A stretch of DNA of 64,000 bases, from the NCBI RefSeq assembly GCF_900566055.1, contig NZ_UPHQ01000224.1, positions 1 to 64,000 of the forward strand, in the 5' to 3' direction. Below the pieces are notes generated by a model. That model saw nothing but the letters and a program-made list of their open reading frames with translations. It searched no databases and was not told the origin of the DNA. Positions within the stretch are counted from its first letter, which is position 1, and each line of letters begins with the position of its first letter. The translations under genes and the position numbers were made by a program. This DNA comes from Mycobacterium innocens (GTDB lineage Bacteria > Actinomycetota > Actinomycetes > Mycobacteriales > Mycobacteriaceae). Below, in pieces: positions 40,352 through 49,293 of the stretch.

Positions 40352-42064
40352 TCACGCACCGTTCGTTGCGGTCTGCACGTCGCGCGGAATGTCGAGCGTC
40401 GCGACGGGATAAAAGCCGGAATCGTCGCGGCCGTCGCGGGCCAGCTGCATCGGAGGGTAGTTGACCACATGCGAACCGTTCGGCTTGTGCTGTTGCCAAT
40501 CTATTGACGCCCGCAGCGTGTAATGCCCCGCCGGCAAGCCGGCCAGCTCGACGCGAACCGTCTCGGAGGCCGACGCCGGTATGGGCTGCTGGGCGGTGCG
40601 GTCCCCGGGCGCCTCCGGGACCAGCAACTTCAGATCCACGCTTGCGGGCAACATCCGAACCGTCTGCCCGGTGAAATCCACCAATCGGTAACCCGGGACC
40701 CATTTCTCGGTCGCGGCCGCGGAGCCGTAATTGGTCCAGACAACCGAAATCGTCGCGACTTTGCCGTCCTTGCTCAGCCCCTGCGACCCGGGCTTGGCCT
40801 CCACCGAGTACCGGTAGCCCGCCGTCGCATTGGCCTGGGCCCACAGCACATACAGCTTGGGGTCCATCGGCGAGGTCGCATCGTCGTCCGGGAAGTTGAT
40901 GCTCGAGGTCATCGAGACGTGATATCTCATGATGTCGCGCAGACCCTTCTCGTAGTAGGCCTGCCGCGTGGTTCCGCTGGGCAGCTGGCACCATTCGGTG
41001 ATCACCGGAGCCGTCGACAGCCGCTTGCGCAACGCGGCGACAACCGGATCGTTGGTCTGCACGTAGTGGGCGGCGCTGCCGTCGGCCCACGCCGGCATGG
41101 GCGCATAGACGCCCAGGCAGTCCGAGCGAATTCCCACCGGCGCGGCGAGCTTCTTGGTGACGTCGTCGGCGAGCAATTCCCGGACGATCTCCGGGTTGGC
41201 TGCGCTGGTCACCAGCTGGGTGCGGGGAAAGGCGCTGACGTTGGCCTCGACCAGGCGCTGGATGGACGCCTTGGTGATGTTCTGATCACGGAACTGGCTG
41301 TAATACCCCAATGCCGCAACGCTGTCATCGGGCGCCGGACCGGCGGCGTTGAGCGAGTCGCGCAGATAGGCGATGTGGTTTTCGCTGAAATCCCCATACC
41401 CGGAGAACTCGAAAACGCTGAGTCGTTCGTCGCCGTCGTAGCGGCGACCCAGTGCCGCCAGTAGCCCTACGAAGTCGCTGAGATAGGTCGGATCGTTGAA
41501 GTTCGGCACCACCTGCAGCACCCCCGCCGCGGCACCGGTGGCCGGCCCGGGATAGGTCGTGTTGGTGCCCGGCCGGGCGCGTTCCCAGTCGGGAATCGCG
41601 ATGTTGGTGTTGTTGGGATACGTCGCATTGCAGCAGGAGTTGTACGCGTACACCCGAAGCGTCAGCCGCATGCGCCGCTCGGCCAGCCGGCTCAGCGCGT
41701 CGTCGATCACGCTGAAGTCGTACTTGCGCTCGTCCGGAGCGTCCGGCGGCAGCGTGGCCGGGTCGGTGGGCTGCAACTGACGCCACGAGACCCGCAGGCT
41801 GGCATCGTAGGACGCCGGCCACGCCGGATACCGCTGCTGGGCCGGATCGCGTTGCGGGAAAAGCGGTTCCAAGAGGTCTTCGTATTGGCCACGCAGCGGG
41901 TTAGATATCTCCAGGACCGGGGACGGTATGGCCGGGCTGACCATCGCGGTCAGCGGGCTGTTGCCGGGCTGGTGGCTGCTGCATCCGGTGAGCACCCCAG
42001 CCGGCAGCAAGACGGCGCAGGCGGCAACGATCGATGATTTTCTAATTGCTCGAACCATTTTCAC
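40352..42064 (-). CDS. Large lipoprotein with DUF4874/DUF4832-like domains (Rv1006-like)
   Basis: 570 residues. The signal peptide has a textbook lipobox VLTGC (Cys about 28). The mature protein starts with NPLRGQYEDLLEP and SYDASLRVSWRQLQP, then RLTLRVYAYNSCC and FEFSGYGDFSENH, and ends in a beta-rich domain (VWTNYGSAAATEKW, LPAGHYTLRASID). This layout fits the DUF4874/DUF4832 pair, a presumed TIM-barrel glycosidase-like domain plus a sandwich domain. The M. tuberculosis counterpart by position and size is Rv1006. It starts 7 bp after the GGDEF-EAL gene, so the two are probably one transcript. Function unknown; carbohydrate binding or cleavage on the cell surface is a guess. Confidence 0.82.
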   Translation of the reverse strand: MKMVRAIRKSSIVAACAVLLPAGVLTGCSSHQPGNSPLTAMVSPAIPSPVLEISNPLRGQYEDLLEPLFPQRDPAQQRYPAWPASYDASLRVSWRQLQPTDPATLPPDAPDERKYDFSVIDDALSRLAERRMRLTLRVYAYNSCCNATYPNNTNIAIPDWERARPGTNTTYPGPATGAAAGVLQVVPNFNDPTYLSDFVGLLAALGRRYDGDERLSVFEFSGYGDFSENHIAYLRDSLNAAGPAPDDSVAALGYYSQFRDQNITKASIQRLVEANVSAFPRTQLVTSAANPEIVRELLADDVTKKLAAPVGIRSDCLGVYAPMPAWADGSAAHYVQTNDPVVAALRKRLSTAPVITEWCQLPSGTTRQAYYEKGLRDIMRYHVSMTSSINFPDDDATSPMDPKLYVLWAQANATAGYRYSVEAKPGSQGLSKDGKVATISVVWTNYGSAAATEKWVPGYRLVDFTGQTVRMLPASVDLKLLVPEAPGDRTAQQPIPASASETVRVELAGLPAGHYTLRASIDWQQHKPNGSHVVNYPPMQLARDGRDDSGFYPVATLDIPRDVQTATNGA

Positions 42065-42071
42065 ACTTGAG

Positions 42072-43958
42072 CTAGATCGCGCCGAGCGTCAGTGCCTCGC
42101 GGTCGGCGAGGAACGGCATCGGCATCCAGCGAGCGGACAGCAACGCCTCCATGGCGTTGCCCGGGACGGGGCGCGACAACAGGAATCCTTGCGCCCGGTG
42201 GCACCCGTGCCGCATCAAAGTCAGTGCAGCAGCAGGGGTCTCGACGCCCTCGGCGACCACTTGCAGTCCGAACGCCTCGGCGAGGCCGATGATGGCGCGA
42301 ACGATCGCCAGGTCGCCGGCGTTGGTGCCCAGGTCACGGACGAAGCCGGTGTCGATCTTGAGCATGTCGACGGGAAGCGACTTCAGATGCGACAACACCG
42401 CGTAACCGGTGCCGAAGTCGTCGATGGCCACCTGCACACCGACGTCCTTGAGCTCTGACAACGTCTTTCGCGTCGCCTCGATGTCGTGCACGACCGCACG
42501 TTCGGTGATTTCCAGGCACACCGATCCGCCGTCGATGCCGAACTCCTCGATGGTGTCGGCCACACTGCGGACAAAGCCGCGGGTTATCAGCTGGACCGGC
42601 GACACATTGATGCGCAACACCGCGCTCTGCCCGACGCCGTTCCTACGCCACCGGCTGAATTCGGCACACGCGCTGCGCATCACACATCGGCCGAGTTCGC
42701 CGGCGAGATTGGTGGACTCGGCCACCCCGATGAACGAGTCCGGCAGCAGTAACCCCCAAATCGGGTGGCGCCAGCGAACCAGCGCCTCGGCCGCCACGAC
42801 CGCGCCGGTCCACAGGTCGACCTCCGGCAGATAGTGCAGCAACAGCGCGTCGCTGTCGATATTGCCCTGCAGATGCAGCTCGATGTCGTTGCGGAACGCG
42901 CTCTTGAGCGACATGTCGTCAGTAGACAGCGCCACCTGGTTGCCGCCGGCGCGTTTGGCGGTGAGCACCGCCTCGTCGGCGCGGCGCAGCAGATCGGTGC
43001 TGGTGTCCCGGCCCGGCATGCCCACGGCCAGACCGATGCTCACCGTCCGGGTGATCTGATGGCCGCCAATGGCCAGCCGCTCCCGCAGCATTGCCGAAAG
43101 CCGACGGGCGAACGATTCGGCGACTCCTTTGGACATCACCTGGTGGGGGATCACCACGAACTCGTCGCCGCCCAGTCGGGCGATCATGCTTTGACCGCCG
43201 ACGCACCCGCGAAGGCGCTGAGCAAAGACGCGGATGAACCAGTCGCCCGCGTTGTGGCCCAGATAGTCGTTGATCGACTTCAATCGGTCGAGGTCCAGGT
43301 ACAGCACGGCGACGGGCCCGGGTTTACCCGCCGCGAGCCGTTCGGACAGATGGGCCAGCAGCGCGCGGCGGTTATGCAGGCCGGTCAGATCGTCGTGCTC
43401 AGCCAGGTACCGCAATTTCTCTTCGGCGGCGATCCGCGCCTGCAGCTGTGCGAACAGCGCGGCGACGGCCTCGAGCGTGTTGATCTCTTGATGCTTCCAC
43501 TTCCTGGCGCCGAACTTCACGAAGCCGAGCACGCCGGTGGTCGTCTCCCCCGAGACCAGCGGGGCCGCAGCCACCGATGGCGACGCCGCCTGTTTGGAGC
43601 CGCCCATCCATCGCCGGTAGAACCGGTTGTTGCGGTGCGGGCGGATGACAACCGGCTTCCTGCCGTGCTCGCACTGGGTAAGCACCGGGTCCGCGCTGGT
43701 GAAATGCACGACCGCCTGCGGGTCCGGGTCCGCAACGTCACGCCGCGGTGGCCACTCCGCAACCAGGACCGAGGCGCGGATCTCGTGGTCATGGTGGCGC
43801 AAGAAACTGGCGTCCACATCGAACTGCTCGCCGAGTTGAGCGAGCACCTTCCGGCTCACCTGCGTTGCGGTGGACGCCGTCGCCTCCATCAGCTGGGTTG
43901 CTACGGAGGTGACGACGAGGTCCAAGCTGCGCGGCAAGGGATCCTCCGATGTGTGCAC
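42072..43958 (-). CDS. GAF-GGDEF-EAL cyclic-di-GMP enzyme
   Basis: 628 residues, similar in layout to M. tuberculosis Rv1354c, which has both diguanylate cyclase and phosphodiesterase activity but sits elsewhere in that genome. A GAF-like sensor occupies about 20-180. The GGDEF domain has an intact RLGGDEFVV (263-267). The EAL domain has an intact EALVRWRHP (391-393), the metal-site motifs NVSP and EITERAV, and DDFGTGYAVL. No RxxD inhibitory site is seen five residues before GGDEF. Both activities are therefore plausible. A GTG start is used. It is divergent from the oxidoreductase/sigma-factor pair and upstream of the lipoprotein gene. Confidence 0.92.
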   Translation of the reverse strand: MHTSEDPLPRSLDLVVTSVATQLMEATASTATQVSRKVLAQLGEQFDVDASFLRHHDHEIRASVLVAEWPPRRDVADPDPQAVVHFTSADPVLTQCEHGRKPVVIRPHRNNRFYRRWMGGSKQAASPSVAAAPLVSGETTTGVLGFVKFGARKWKHQEINTLEAVAALFAQLQARIAAEEKLRYLAEHDDLTGLHNRRALLAHLSERLAAGKPGPVAVLYLDLDRLKSINDYLGHNAGDWFIRVFAQRLRGCVGGQSMIARLGGDEFVVIPHQVMSKGVAESFARRLSAMLRERLAIGGHQITRTVSIGLAVGMPGRDTSTDLLRRADEAVLTAKRAGGNQVALSTDDMSLKSAFRNDIELHLQGNIDSDALLLHYLPEVDLWTGAVVAAEALVRWRHPIWGLLLPDSFIGVAESTNLAGELGRCVMRSACAEFSRWRRNGVGQSAVLRINVSPVQLITRGFVRSVADTIEEFGIDGGSVCLEITERAVVHDIEATRKTLSELKDVGVQVAIDDFGTGYAVLSHLKSLPVDMLKIDTGFVRDLGTNAGDLAIVRAIIGLAEAFGLQVVAEGVETPAAALTLMRHGCHRAQGFLLSRPVPGNAMEALLSARWMPMPFLADREALTLGAI

Positions 43959-44373
43959 GTGTCTAATGGGGGCGACTGACCCAGTCGACGGACGGTAGTA
44001 GGGGTCGCTCCTGTCGAATGCCGCCGCTGGGCAATGAAGGGGCCCTGGTCAGCCTGGTTGTCTACCGGGTTCACCTGGGAATTCAGGTCGGTATCGTTGC
44101 GACAGCGTATCATGGGGCCGCATTCAGCCCGCCCGGAATCCAGCGCACGCATCGCTCCAATGCGCAAGCGCTGACCTCGATTCCGGCGCGTCCGACACGT
44201 GATCGGCCGAAAATTCAGCGCCGACCGCCCGGTCCTGACAAACCCCGGAAAAGTGAACCGGCTCACAATCTCCATCGCGGCTGTCACAGCAGGCCGGTCT
44301 GTGGTGTCTCCACTGCAGAAGTCCTCGATGATCCCCCGATGATCGCGCCACAATGAAGAACAGGAGACTCCCA
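43959..44373. other. Divergent intergenic region between the c-di-GMP gene and the oxidoreductase gene
   Basis: No gene is supported in these 415 bp. It must contain the promoters for both directions. The plus-strand one matches the ECF41 sigma factor consensus and is listed separately. Confidence 0.45.
44282..44308 (+). promoter_or_regulatory. Candidate ECF41 sigma factor promoter upstream of the oxidoreductase
   Basis: TGTCACA (44282-44288), then exactly 16 bases, then TGTC (44305-44308). The published ECF41 target, as I remember it, is TGTCACA-N16-CGTC, so this differs at one base of the -10 element. It lies about 65 bp upstream of the chosen start of the oxidoreductase gene, whose stop overlaps the ECF41-type sigma gene. 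That would make the pair self-activating, as in other ECF41 loci. Confidence 0.6.
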
Positions 44374-45573
44374 ATGTTTGAGCCGACCCCCTTGACCGGC
44401 CCACGGACTCATGTCGGCGTCGTCGGCGGCGGCTACGCCGGCACGGTGGCCGCCAACCACCTGCGCCTCAACGCCGACATCGACATCACGGTGGTGAACT
44501 CACGCCCGGTGTTCGTCGAACGGATCCGGCTGCACCAGTTGGCGGCGGGCAGCGGCACCGCCACCGTCGAGTACGGCACGCTGCTGGGCGAGGCCATCGA
44601 GCTGATCATCGACACCGTCGACCGCATCGACTCCGCCGACCGCAGGTTGCTGCTGGCTTCAGGTGCCCAACTGGACTACGACTACCTCATCTATGCCGTG
44701 GGCAGCACCGGAGCCGCGCCGGCGGTTCCCGGAGCTGCCGAATTCGCATACTCGCTCGCCGATCTGGACGGCGCGACCCGACTGCGGCACACCCTGATCG
44801 ATATGCCCGCCGACGCTCCCGTTGTCGTGGTGGGCGGCGGGTTGACCGGCATCGAAGCCGCCTCTGAGCTCGCCGAGCAGGGCCGCCCGGTGACGCTGGT
44901 CTGCGGTGGCCCGTTGGGGCCGTCGCTGAGCAAGCGCGGCCGGCGTTCGGTGGCCGAGCAACTGCGCAGTCTGGGCGTCGCGGTGCTCGAATCGGTCGCG
45001 GTCAGCCAGGTGCGCTGGGATGCCGTGGTGCTCACTGACCACGCCGTGCTGCCCAGCGCGGCCACGGTGTGGACCGCCGGATTCGAGGTGCCGGATCTGG
45101 CCGCGCGCAGCGGGCTTCGTACCGACGGTCTGGGCCGGCTGCTCACCGACGAAACACTGACCAGCCCCGACGACGAACGAATCGTCGCCGCGGGCGACTG
45201 CGCCGCACTGTCGGGCCGGCCGCTGCGGATGAGCTGCCAGGCGGCCGGGCCACTGGGGGCCCAGGCCGCCAATACCGTGCTCAGCAGGATCGCGGGCGAA
45301 ACCCCGGCAGCGCTGAGCCAAGCGTTCGTCGGACAGTGCATCAGCCTGGGCCGCTCCCACGGCACCGTGCAACTGTCGCGCTCCGACGACACTCCGGTCG
45401 ACGTGGTCGTGGGGGGCCGTGCCGGCGCCGCGATCAAGGAAGTGATCTGCAAGGGCACGGTGTGGTCCATTCGGCACGAAGCCGCCAAACCCGGCTCGTA
45501 CTTCTGGTTCAAAGGCGGCAAGCGGGCCGCGCAGCCGCCGGCCGAGCAACAGGCTGCGCTGAAGTCCCGATGA
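44374..45573 (+). CDS. FAD-dependent NADH dehydrogenase-like oxidoreductase
   Basis: 399 residues from an ATG preceded by AGGAG (an ATG 7 codons earlier is also in frame). Two Rossmann motifs are present: VGVVGGGYAGTVAANHL for FAD near the N-terminus and VVVVGGGLTGIEAASELAE for NAD(P)H mid-protein. The second FAD motif is IVAAGDCAAL. The fold is that of type II NADH dehydrogenase/AIF-like enzymes. There is no obvious membrane helix at the C-terminus, so it is probably soluble or peripheral. The stop overlaps the sigma-factor ATG (ATGA). The electron acceptor is unknown; its role is probably tied to the ECF41 module. Confidence 0.85.
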   Translation: MFEPTPLTGPRTHVGVVGGGYAGTVAANHLRLNADIDITVVNSRPVFVERIRLHQLAAGSGTATVEYGTLLGEAIELIIDTVDRIDSADRRLLLASGAQLDYDYLIYAVGSTGAAPAVPGAAEFAYSLADLDGATRLRHTLIDMPADAPVVVVGGGLTGIEAASELAEQGRPVTLVCGGPLGPSLSKRGRRSVAEQLRSLGVAVLESVAVSQVRWDAVVLTDHAVLPSAATVWTAGFEVPDLAARSGLRTDGLGRLLTDETLTSPDDERIVAAGDCAALSGRPLRMSCQAAGPLGAQAANTVLSRIAGETPAALSQAFVGQCISLGRSHGTVQLSRSDDTPVDVVVGGRAGAAIKEVICKGTVWSIRHEAAKPGSYFWFKGGKRAAQPPAEQQAALKSR

Positions 45574-46489
45574 CCTCCCCGATGACGCAGTCACCCCACG
45601 AGCACGCCCAACGGTTCACCCTGCTGCGGCCGATGCTGTTCACCATCGCCTACGAAATCCTCGGCTCGGCAACCGAATCCGAGGACGTGCTGCAAGACAG
45701 CTATGTGCGGTGGGCCGCCGTCGACCTGGAGACGGTGCGCGACACCAAGTCATACCTGGCTCAGCTGGTCACTCGCCAGGCGCTCAACGCCTTGCGGGCC
45801 GGCGCCCGCCGCCGCGAGGAATACGTGGAGCCGTGGCTGCCCGCGCCGCTGCTGCTCGACGAGCAGGACCCGGCTGCCGACGTGGTACTGGCGGAATCGG
45901 TGTCGATGGCGATGCTGGTCTTGCTGGAAACGCTGAGCCCGGACGAACGGGCGGTGTTCCTATTGCGCGAAGTCTTCGGATTCGACTATGCCGAGATCGC
46001 CGACGCGGTGGGCAAGTCCGCGCCGGCGGTGCGCCAGATCGCCCACCGCGCCCGCGAACACGTGCAGGCGCGGCGCAAGCGATACGGCGCGCGGCCGGTC
46101 GACCCGCAACGCCACGCCCAGATCACCGCGCAGTTCCTGGAGACGGCCACCAGCGGCGACGTGGAGGCGCTGATGGCGATGCTCGATGCGGATGCCACCT
46201 GGATGGCCGACAGCGGCGGCAAGGTGTCTGCGGCACGCAAGCCGGTGGTCGGCGCCGAGCGGGTGGCCAGGGCCATCACCGGACTGATCCGCAAGGCGGC
46301 AGCGCAGTTGCGGGTGAAGGTGGTGACCTGCAACAGCGCGCCGGCGGTGCTCTCTTCTATCTGGGCGAACACCTGGAGGGCGTGATCACGCTGGAGATCG
46401 TCGACGACAAGATCACCAACTTCTACGTGATGCGCAATCCCGAGAAGCTGACGGCATTGGCCAGTCCGCGCGAGATCAGCCGCGGCTGA
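45570..46489 (+). pseudogene. ECF41/SigJ-type sigma factor, frameshifted near the 3' end
   Basis: The sigma-2 region (FTLLRPMLFTIAYEILGSATESEDVLQDSY) and sigma-4 region (LSPDERAVFLLREVFGFDYAEIADAVGKSAPAVRQ) are intact. The ECF41 linker motif WLPAP and the SnoaL-like C-terminal domain with SGGKVSAARKP follow. At 46350-46358 the sequence CTCTCTTCT puts translation out of frame and a TGA follows at 46383-46385, giving 271 residues. Removing one CT restores a frame to 46489 and a 305-residue protein with the family's C-terminal motif YVMRNPEKL. So either a 2-bp slippage mutation or a sequencing error has removed the last 37 or so residues. The ECF41 tail is known to control sigma activity, so the shortened protein could still function, in altered form. 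Confidence 0.8.
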
Positions 46490-46537
46490 TCGGAACTCCT
46501 GGCGTGCGAATATCCGCCACTCTGTCAAGCTAGGGCG

Positions 46538-47821
46538 GTGCGAATCGATCGGCTCGGCGACCTTGGCGGGGCACCCCAGGTGCTGCGCGCTGTCGCTCGT
46601 GCCACCGTCCGACTGGGCCTGGCGCCGCCGGCCGCGTTGACCGGCGAATGGTTCGGCGCGCTGGCGGTGATCGCACCGAGTGTGTCGGTCCAGCCGGTGG
46701 ACCGCGGCGACGCGTTTCCGGTCCCGGAGGCCCCCGGTGAACGGGTGGCGCCCATCTCAGGGGCGGTGGGCGGCGGCTGGGTCGGCTACCTGTCTTACCC
46801 CGATCCCGGCGCGGACGGGCGGGGAAGCCGGATCCCCGAAGCCGCCGGCGGCTGGACCGATTGCGTGCTGCGCCGCGATCGCGACGGCCACTGGTGGTAC
46901 GAGAGCCTGTCGGGCGCACCCATGCCGGACTGGCTGGCCAGCGCCCTGGCGACGACACCGGCGCCGGCCGGCCGGCCGGTACCGGGGGCCTGCCGGATCG
47001 ACTGGGCAGCGGCCGACCGGGAAGCTCATCGCGGCGGGGTGCTCGCCTGCCTGGCGGCGATCACCGCCGGCGAGGTCTACCAGGCCTGCGTGTGCACGCA
47101 GTTCACCGGGACCGTCAGCGGGTCCGCGCTGGACTTCTTCATCGACTTCGTCGACGCTGCCCGCACCTCCCCGTCCCGGGCAGCCTATGTCGGCGGCCCG
47201 TGGGGCGCGGTGGCATCGCTGTCCCCGGAACTTTTCCTGCGGCGCCACGGCACCGTCGTGGCCTCCAGCCCGATCAAGGGCACGCTGCCGCTGGAGGCCT
47301 GGCCGTCGGCGCTGCGGGCGTCACCCAAAGAAGTGGCCGAGAACATCATGATCGTGGACTTGGTCCGCAACGACCTTGGCCGAGTGGCCATTACCGGCAC
47401 GGTCACCGTGCCCGAGCTACTGGTGGTGCGCCGGGCGCCGGGCGTATGGCACCTGGTGTCCACCGTGGCGGCCCGGGTTCCGGCCGAGTTGCCGATGTCG
47501 GCGCTGCTGGACGCCGCCTTCCCGCCGGCGTCGGTTACTGGAACGCCCAAACTGCGAGCCCGCCAACTGATTTCACAGTGGGAGCAGCGTCATCGCGGAA
47601 TATATTGCGGCACAGTTGGTTTCGCGTCACCAGTTGCCGGTTCCGAGCTCAACGTCGCGATCCGCACCGTGGAATTCGACACCGCGGGCAACGCCGTCCT
47701 GGGCGTTGGCGGCGGGATCACCGCGGACTCCGACCCCGACGCCGAGTGGCAGGAATGCCTGCACAAGGCCGCACCCATCATCGGGATGGCGGTCCCGGCC
47801 ACCGCCACTCGGGTCGGCTAG
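46538..47821 (+). CDS. pabB: Para-aminobenzoate synthase component I
   Basis: Chorismate-using enzyme (PabB) that makes 4-amino-4-deoxychorismate for folate. A GTG start gives 427 residues. Core motifs of the anthranilate synthase I/PabB family are all present: SSPIKGTLPL, ENIMIVDLVRNDLGR, PPASVTGTPKLRA, YCGTVGFASP and AIRTVEFD. The N-terminal half is more diverged. By context it is the Rv1005c orthologue, and it resumes the conserved gene order after the accessory island. Confidence 0.92.
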   Translation: MRIDRLGDLGGAPQVLRAVARATVRLGLAPPAALTGEWFGALAVIAPSVSVQPVDRGDAFPVPEAPGERVAPISGAVGGGWVGYLSYPDPGADGRGSRIPEAAGGWTDCVLRRDRDGHWWYESLSGAPMPDWLASALATTPAPAGRPVPGACRIDWAAADREAHRGGVLACLAAITAGEVYQACVCTQFTGTVSGSALDFFIDFVDAARTSPSRAAYVGGPWGAVASLSPELFLRRHGTVVASSPIKGTLPLEAWPSALRASPKEVAENIMIVDLVRNDLGRVAITGTVTVPELLVVRRAPGVWHLVSTVAARVPAELPMSALLDAAFPPASVTGTPKLRARQLISQWEQRHRGIYCGTVGFASPVAGSELNVAIRTVEFDTAGNAVLGVGGGITADSDPDAEWQECLHKAAPIIGMAVPATATRVG

Positions 47822-47949
47822 TCAGCAAACTGTGGCGAGGTGCGGCTCGGCGGAATTTCGCGTAACGCCCACATGGCACGCCTGGTGCGCCTAAGCTCCT
47901 AATCGGCGACCCGCGCGTATCGCGTGGTCGAATGCGAGAGGGGTCCGTC

Positions 47950-49260
47950 ATGAGAGTCGGTGTCGTCGGCGTTGCGGCCGCGGCCATGGTGGGGGGGACG
48001 CTGGCGGTTGCGCCGCTGACGATGAGCGGGCCGATGCGCACCCCAAACCAAGGCACGTGTGCCGCCGGCCAGCAATGCGACCGCCTGGCCTCCGTGCTGA
48101 TGCCCGGGACCAGTGCACAGCCGGGCAAACCCGCCCAGGCGGCGCCGGCGCAGTTACCGACGGATGCGCTGACCCCCGTATTGGCGCCGCGTGCCGCGCC
48201 GGAGGCCGCCCGCGCGGTGCCCGGAGTCGCCTCGCCGGTGGGCCCGGGACTGCCTGGTGTCACCGACTTGGGTCCGGCCGCGCTGCCGGCCGCCCCTCCG
48301 TTGCCGAACGCGGCCCTTCCACCGGGCCCGGGCCTGCCTGACATCGGCACGCCGTACCTCGGAATCCCCGGCATCGGAATCCCCGGCATCGGAATCCCCG
48401 GCATCGGCCTGCCCGGGGTACCGAACCTGGCCAACGGGCCTGCCGCGGTCGGTACGGCCACCTCGATCGTGAACGGCATCCTGGGGATCGGAGGCACCGT
48501 CGCGGGCGTCGCGACGTCCAGCGCGCTGGCGGTCACGTATGTGGTGCTCGCCTACAACGCCTTGCAGTCCTCGGGCATCCTGCCGCAACTCAACGCAACC
48601 GCCAACACGATCGGCTCCATGCTGTTCCCCTCGGGGCTACCCTCGGCCGGTTTGCCGACTTTGAGTCTGCCCGGCCTGCAGGCTCTGCCGGGGGTGTCGC
48701 CGGCGGGCCTGATCGCGCTGGCGGGGGTGGGCGGTCTGCCAAATCTGAGCTTGCCGAGTCTGCCTGGAGTGTCGCCGACGAATCTGCTGGGGCTGGCGGC
48801 CGCCGGCCTGCCCGGTCTGCCCGGAGTGTCGCCCACGGATGTGGTCGCACTAGCAGCCGGTGGTTTGCCGCAGCTGGCGACCGCTCTGCCCGGGCTGCAG
48901 GCCGGTCTGCCGGCACTGCCGGGCGTGGATCCGGCAATGCTGGCCGCGGCGCTGCCCGCACTGGCCGCAGGTCTGCCGGGAGGCCTTCCGGCGGTTGATC
49001 CGGCGATGCTGGCCGCGGCACTGCCCGCACTGGCCGCCGGCGGCCTGCCGGGTGGTCTGCCGGCGCTGCCGGCTCCGGCGCTGCCGGGTGGTCTGCCGGC
49101 GCTGCCGGCTCCGGCGTTGCCGGGTGGTCTGCCGGCGCTGCCGGCTCCGGCGTTGCCTCCGCCGCCACAGCTGCCGACCATCCAGGGGCCCCCCATTCCC
49201 CCGCACCCGCAGTTGTGCACCCCGACAATCGGTCCCATCGGGAGTTCCTGCACACCCTGA
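47950..49260 (+). CDS. Secreted Gly/Leu/Pro repeat protein (Rv1004c-like)
   Basis: 436 residues from an ATG preceded by GAGAGGGG. The N-terminus is signal-like (VGVVGVAAAAMVGGTLAVA). The middle has GIPGI repeats (residues about 137-153) and a hydrophobic helix (VAGVATSSALAVTYVVLAYNAL, about 178-199). The second half is a long series of short LPGL/LPALPGV/DPAMLAAALPALAAG repeats ending in three copies of LPGGLPALPAPA. Four Cys occur, two near the N-terminus and two near the C-terminus. It resembles the M. tuberculosis Rv1004c product. Function unknown; a surface or membrane protein is likely. The repeats at DNA level suggest the length varies between strains. Confidence 0.85.
   Translation: MRVGVVGVAAAAMVGGTLAVAPLTMSGPMRTPNQGTCAAGQQCDRLASVLMPGTSAQPGKPAQAAPAQLPTDALTPVLAPRAAPEAARAVPGVASPVGPGLPGVTDLGPAALPAAPPLPNAALPPGPGLPDIGTPYLGIPGIGIPGIGIPGIGLPGVPNLANGPAAVGTATSIVNGILGIGGTVAGVATSSALAVTYVVLAYNALQSSGILPQLNATANTIGSMLFPSGLPSAGLPTLSLPGLQALPGVSPAGLIALAGVGGLPNLSLPSLPGVSPTNLLGLAAAGLPGLPGVSPTDVVALAAGGLPQLATALPGLQAGLPALPGVDPAMLAAALPALAAGLPGGLPAVDPAMLAAALPALAAGGLPGGLPALPAPALPGGLPALPAPALPGGLPALPAPALPPPPQLPTIQGPPIPPHPQLCTPTIGPIGSSCTP
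48361..48405. repeat. 15-bp tandem repeat (3 copies) encoding GIPGI
   Basis: The unit GGAATCCCCGGCATC occurs at 48361, 48376 and 48391 without change, inside the Rv1004c-like gene. Each unit adds five residues, so copy-number change keeps the frame. Confidence 0.9.
49045..49152. repeat. 36-bp tandem repeat (3 copies) encoding LPGGLPALPAPA
   Basis: Three copies begin at 49045, 49081 and 49117; they differ only at the first base of the third (C to T). They lie inside the Rv1004c-like gene near its 3' end. Twelve residues are added per unit in frame, so the protein is likely to differ in length between isolates. Confidence 0.92.
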
Positions 49261-49293
49261 CCCGGACCGGGACCTACCGGTCGCGAAGTTTTT

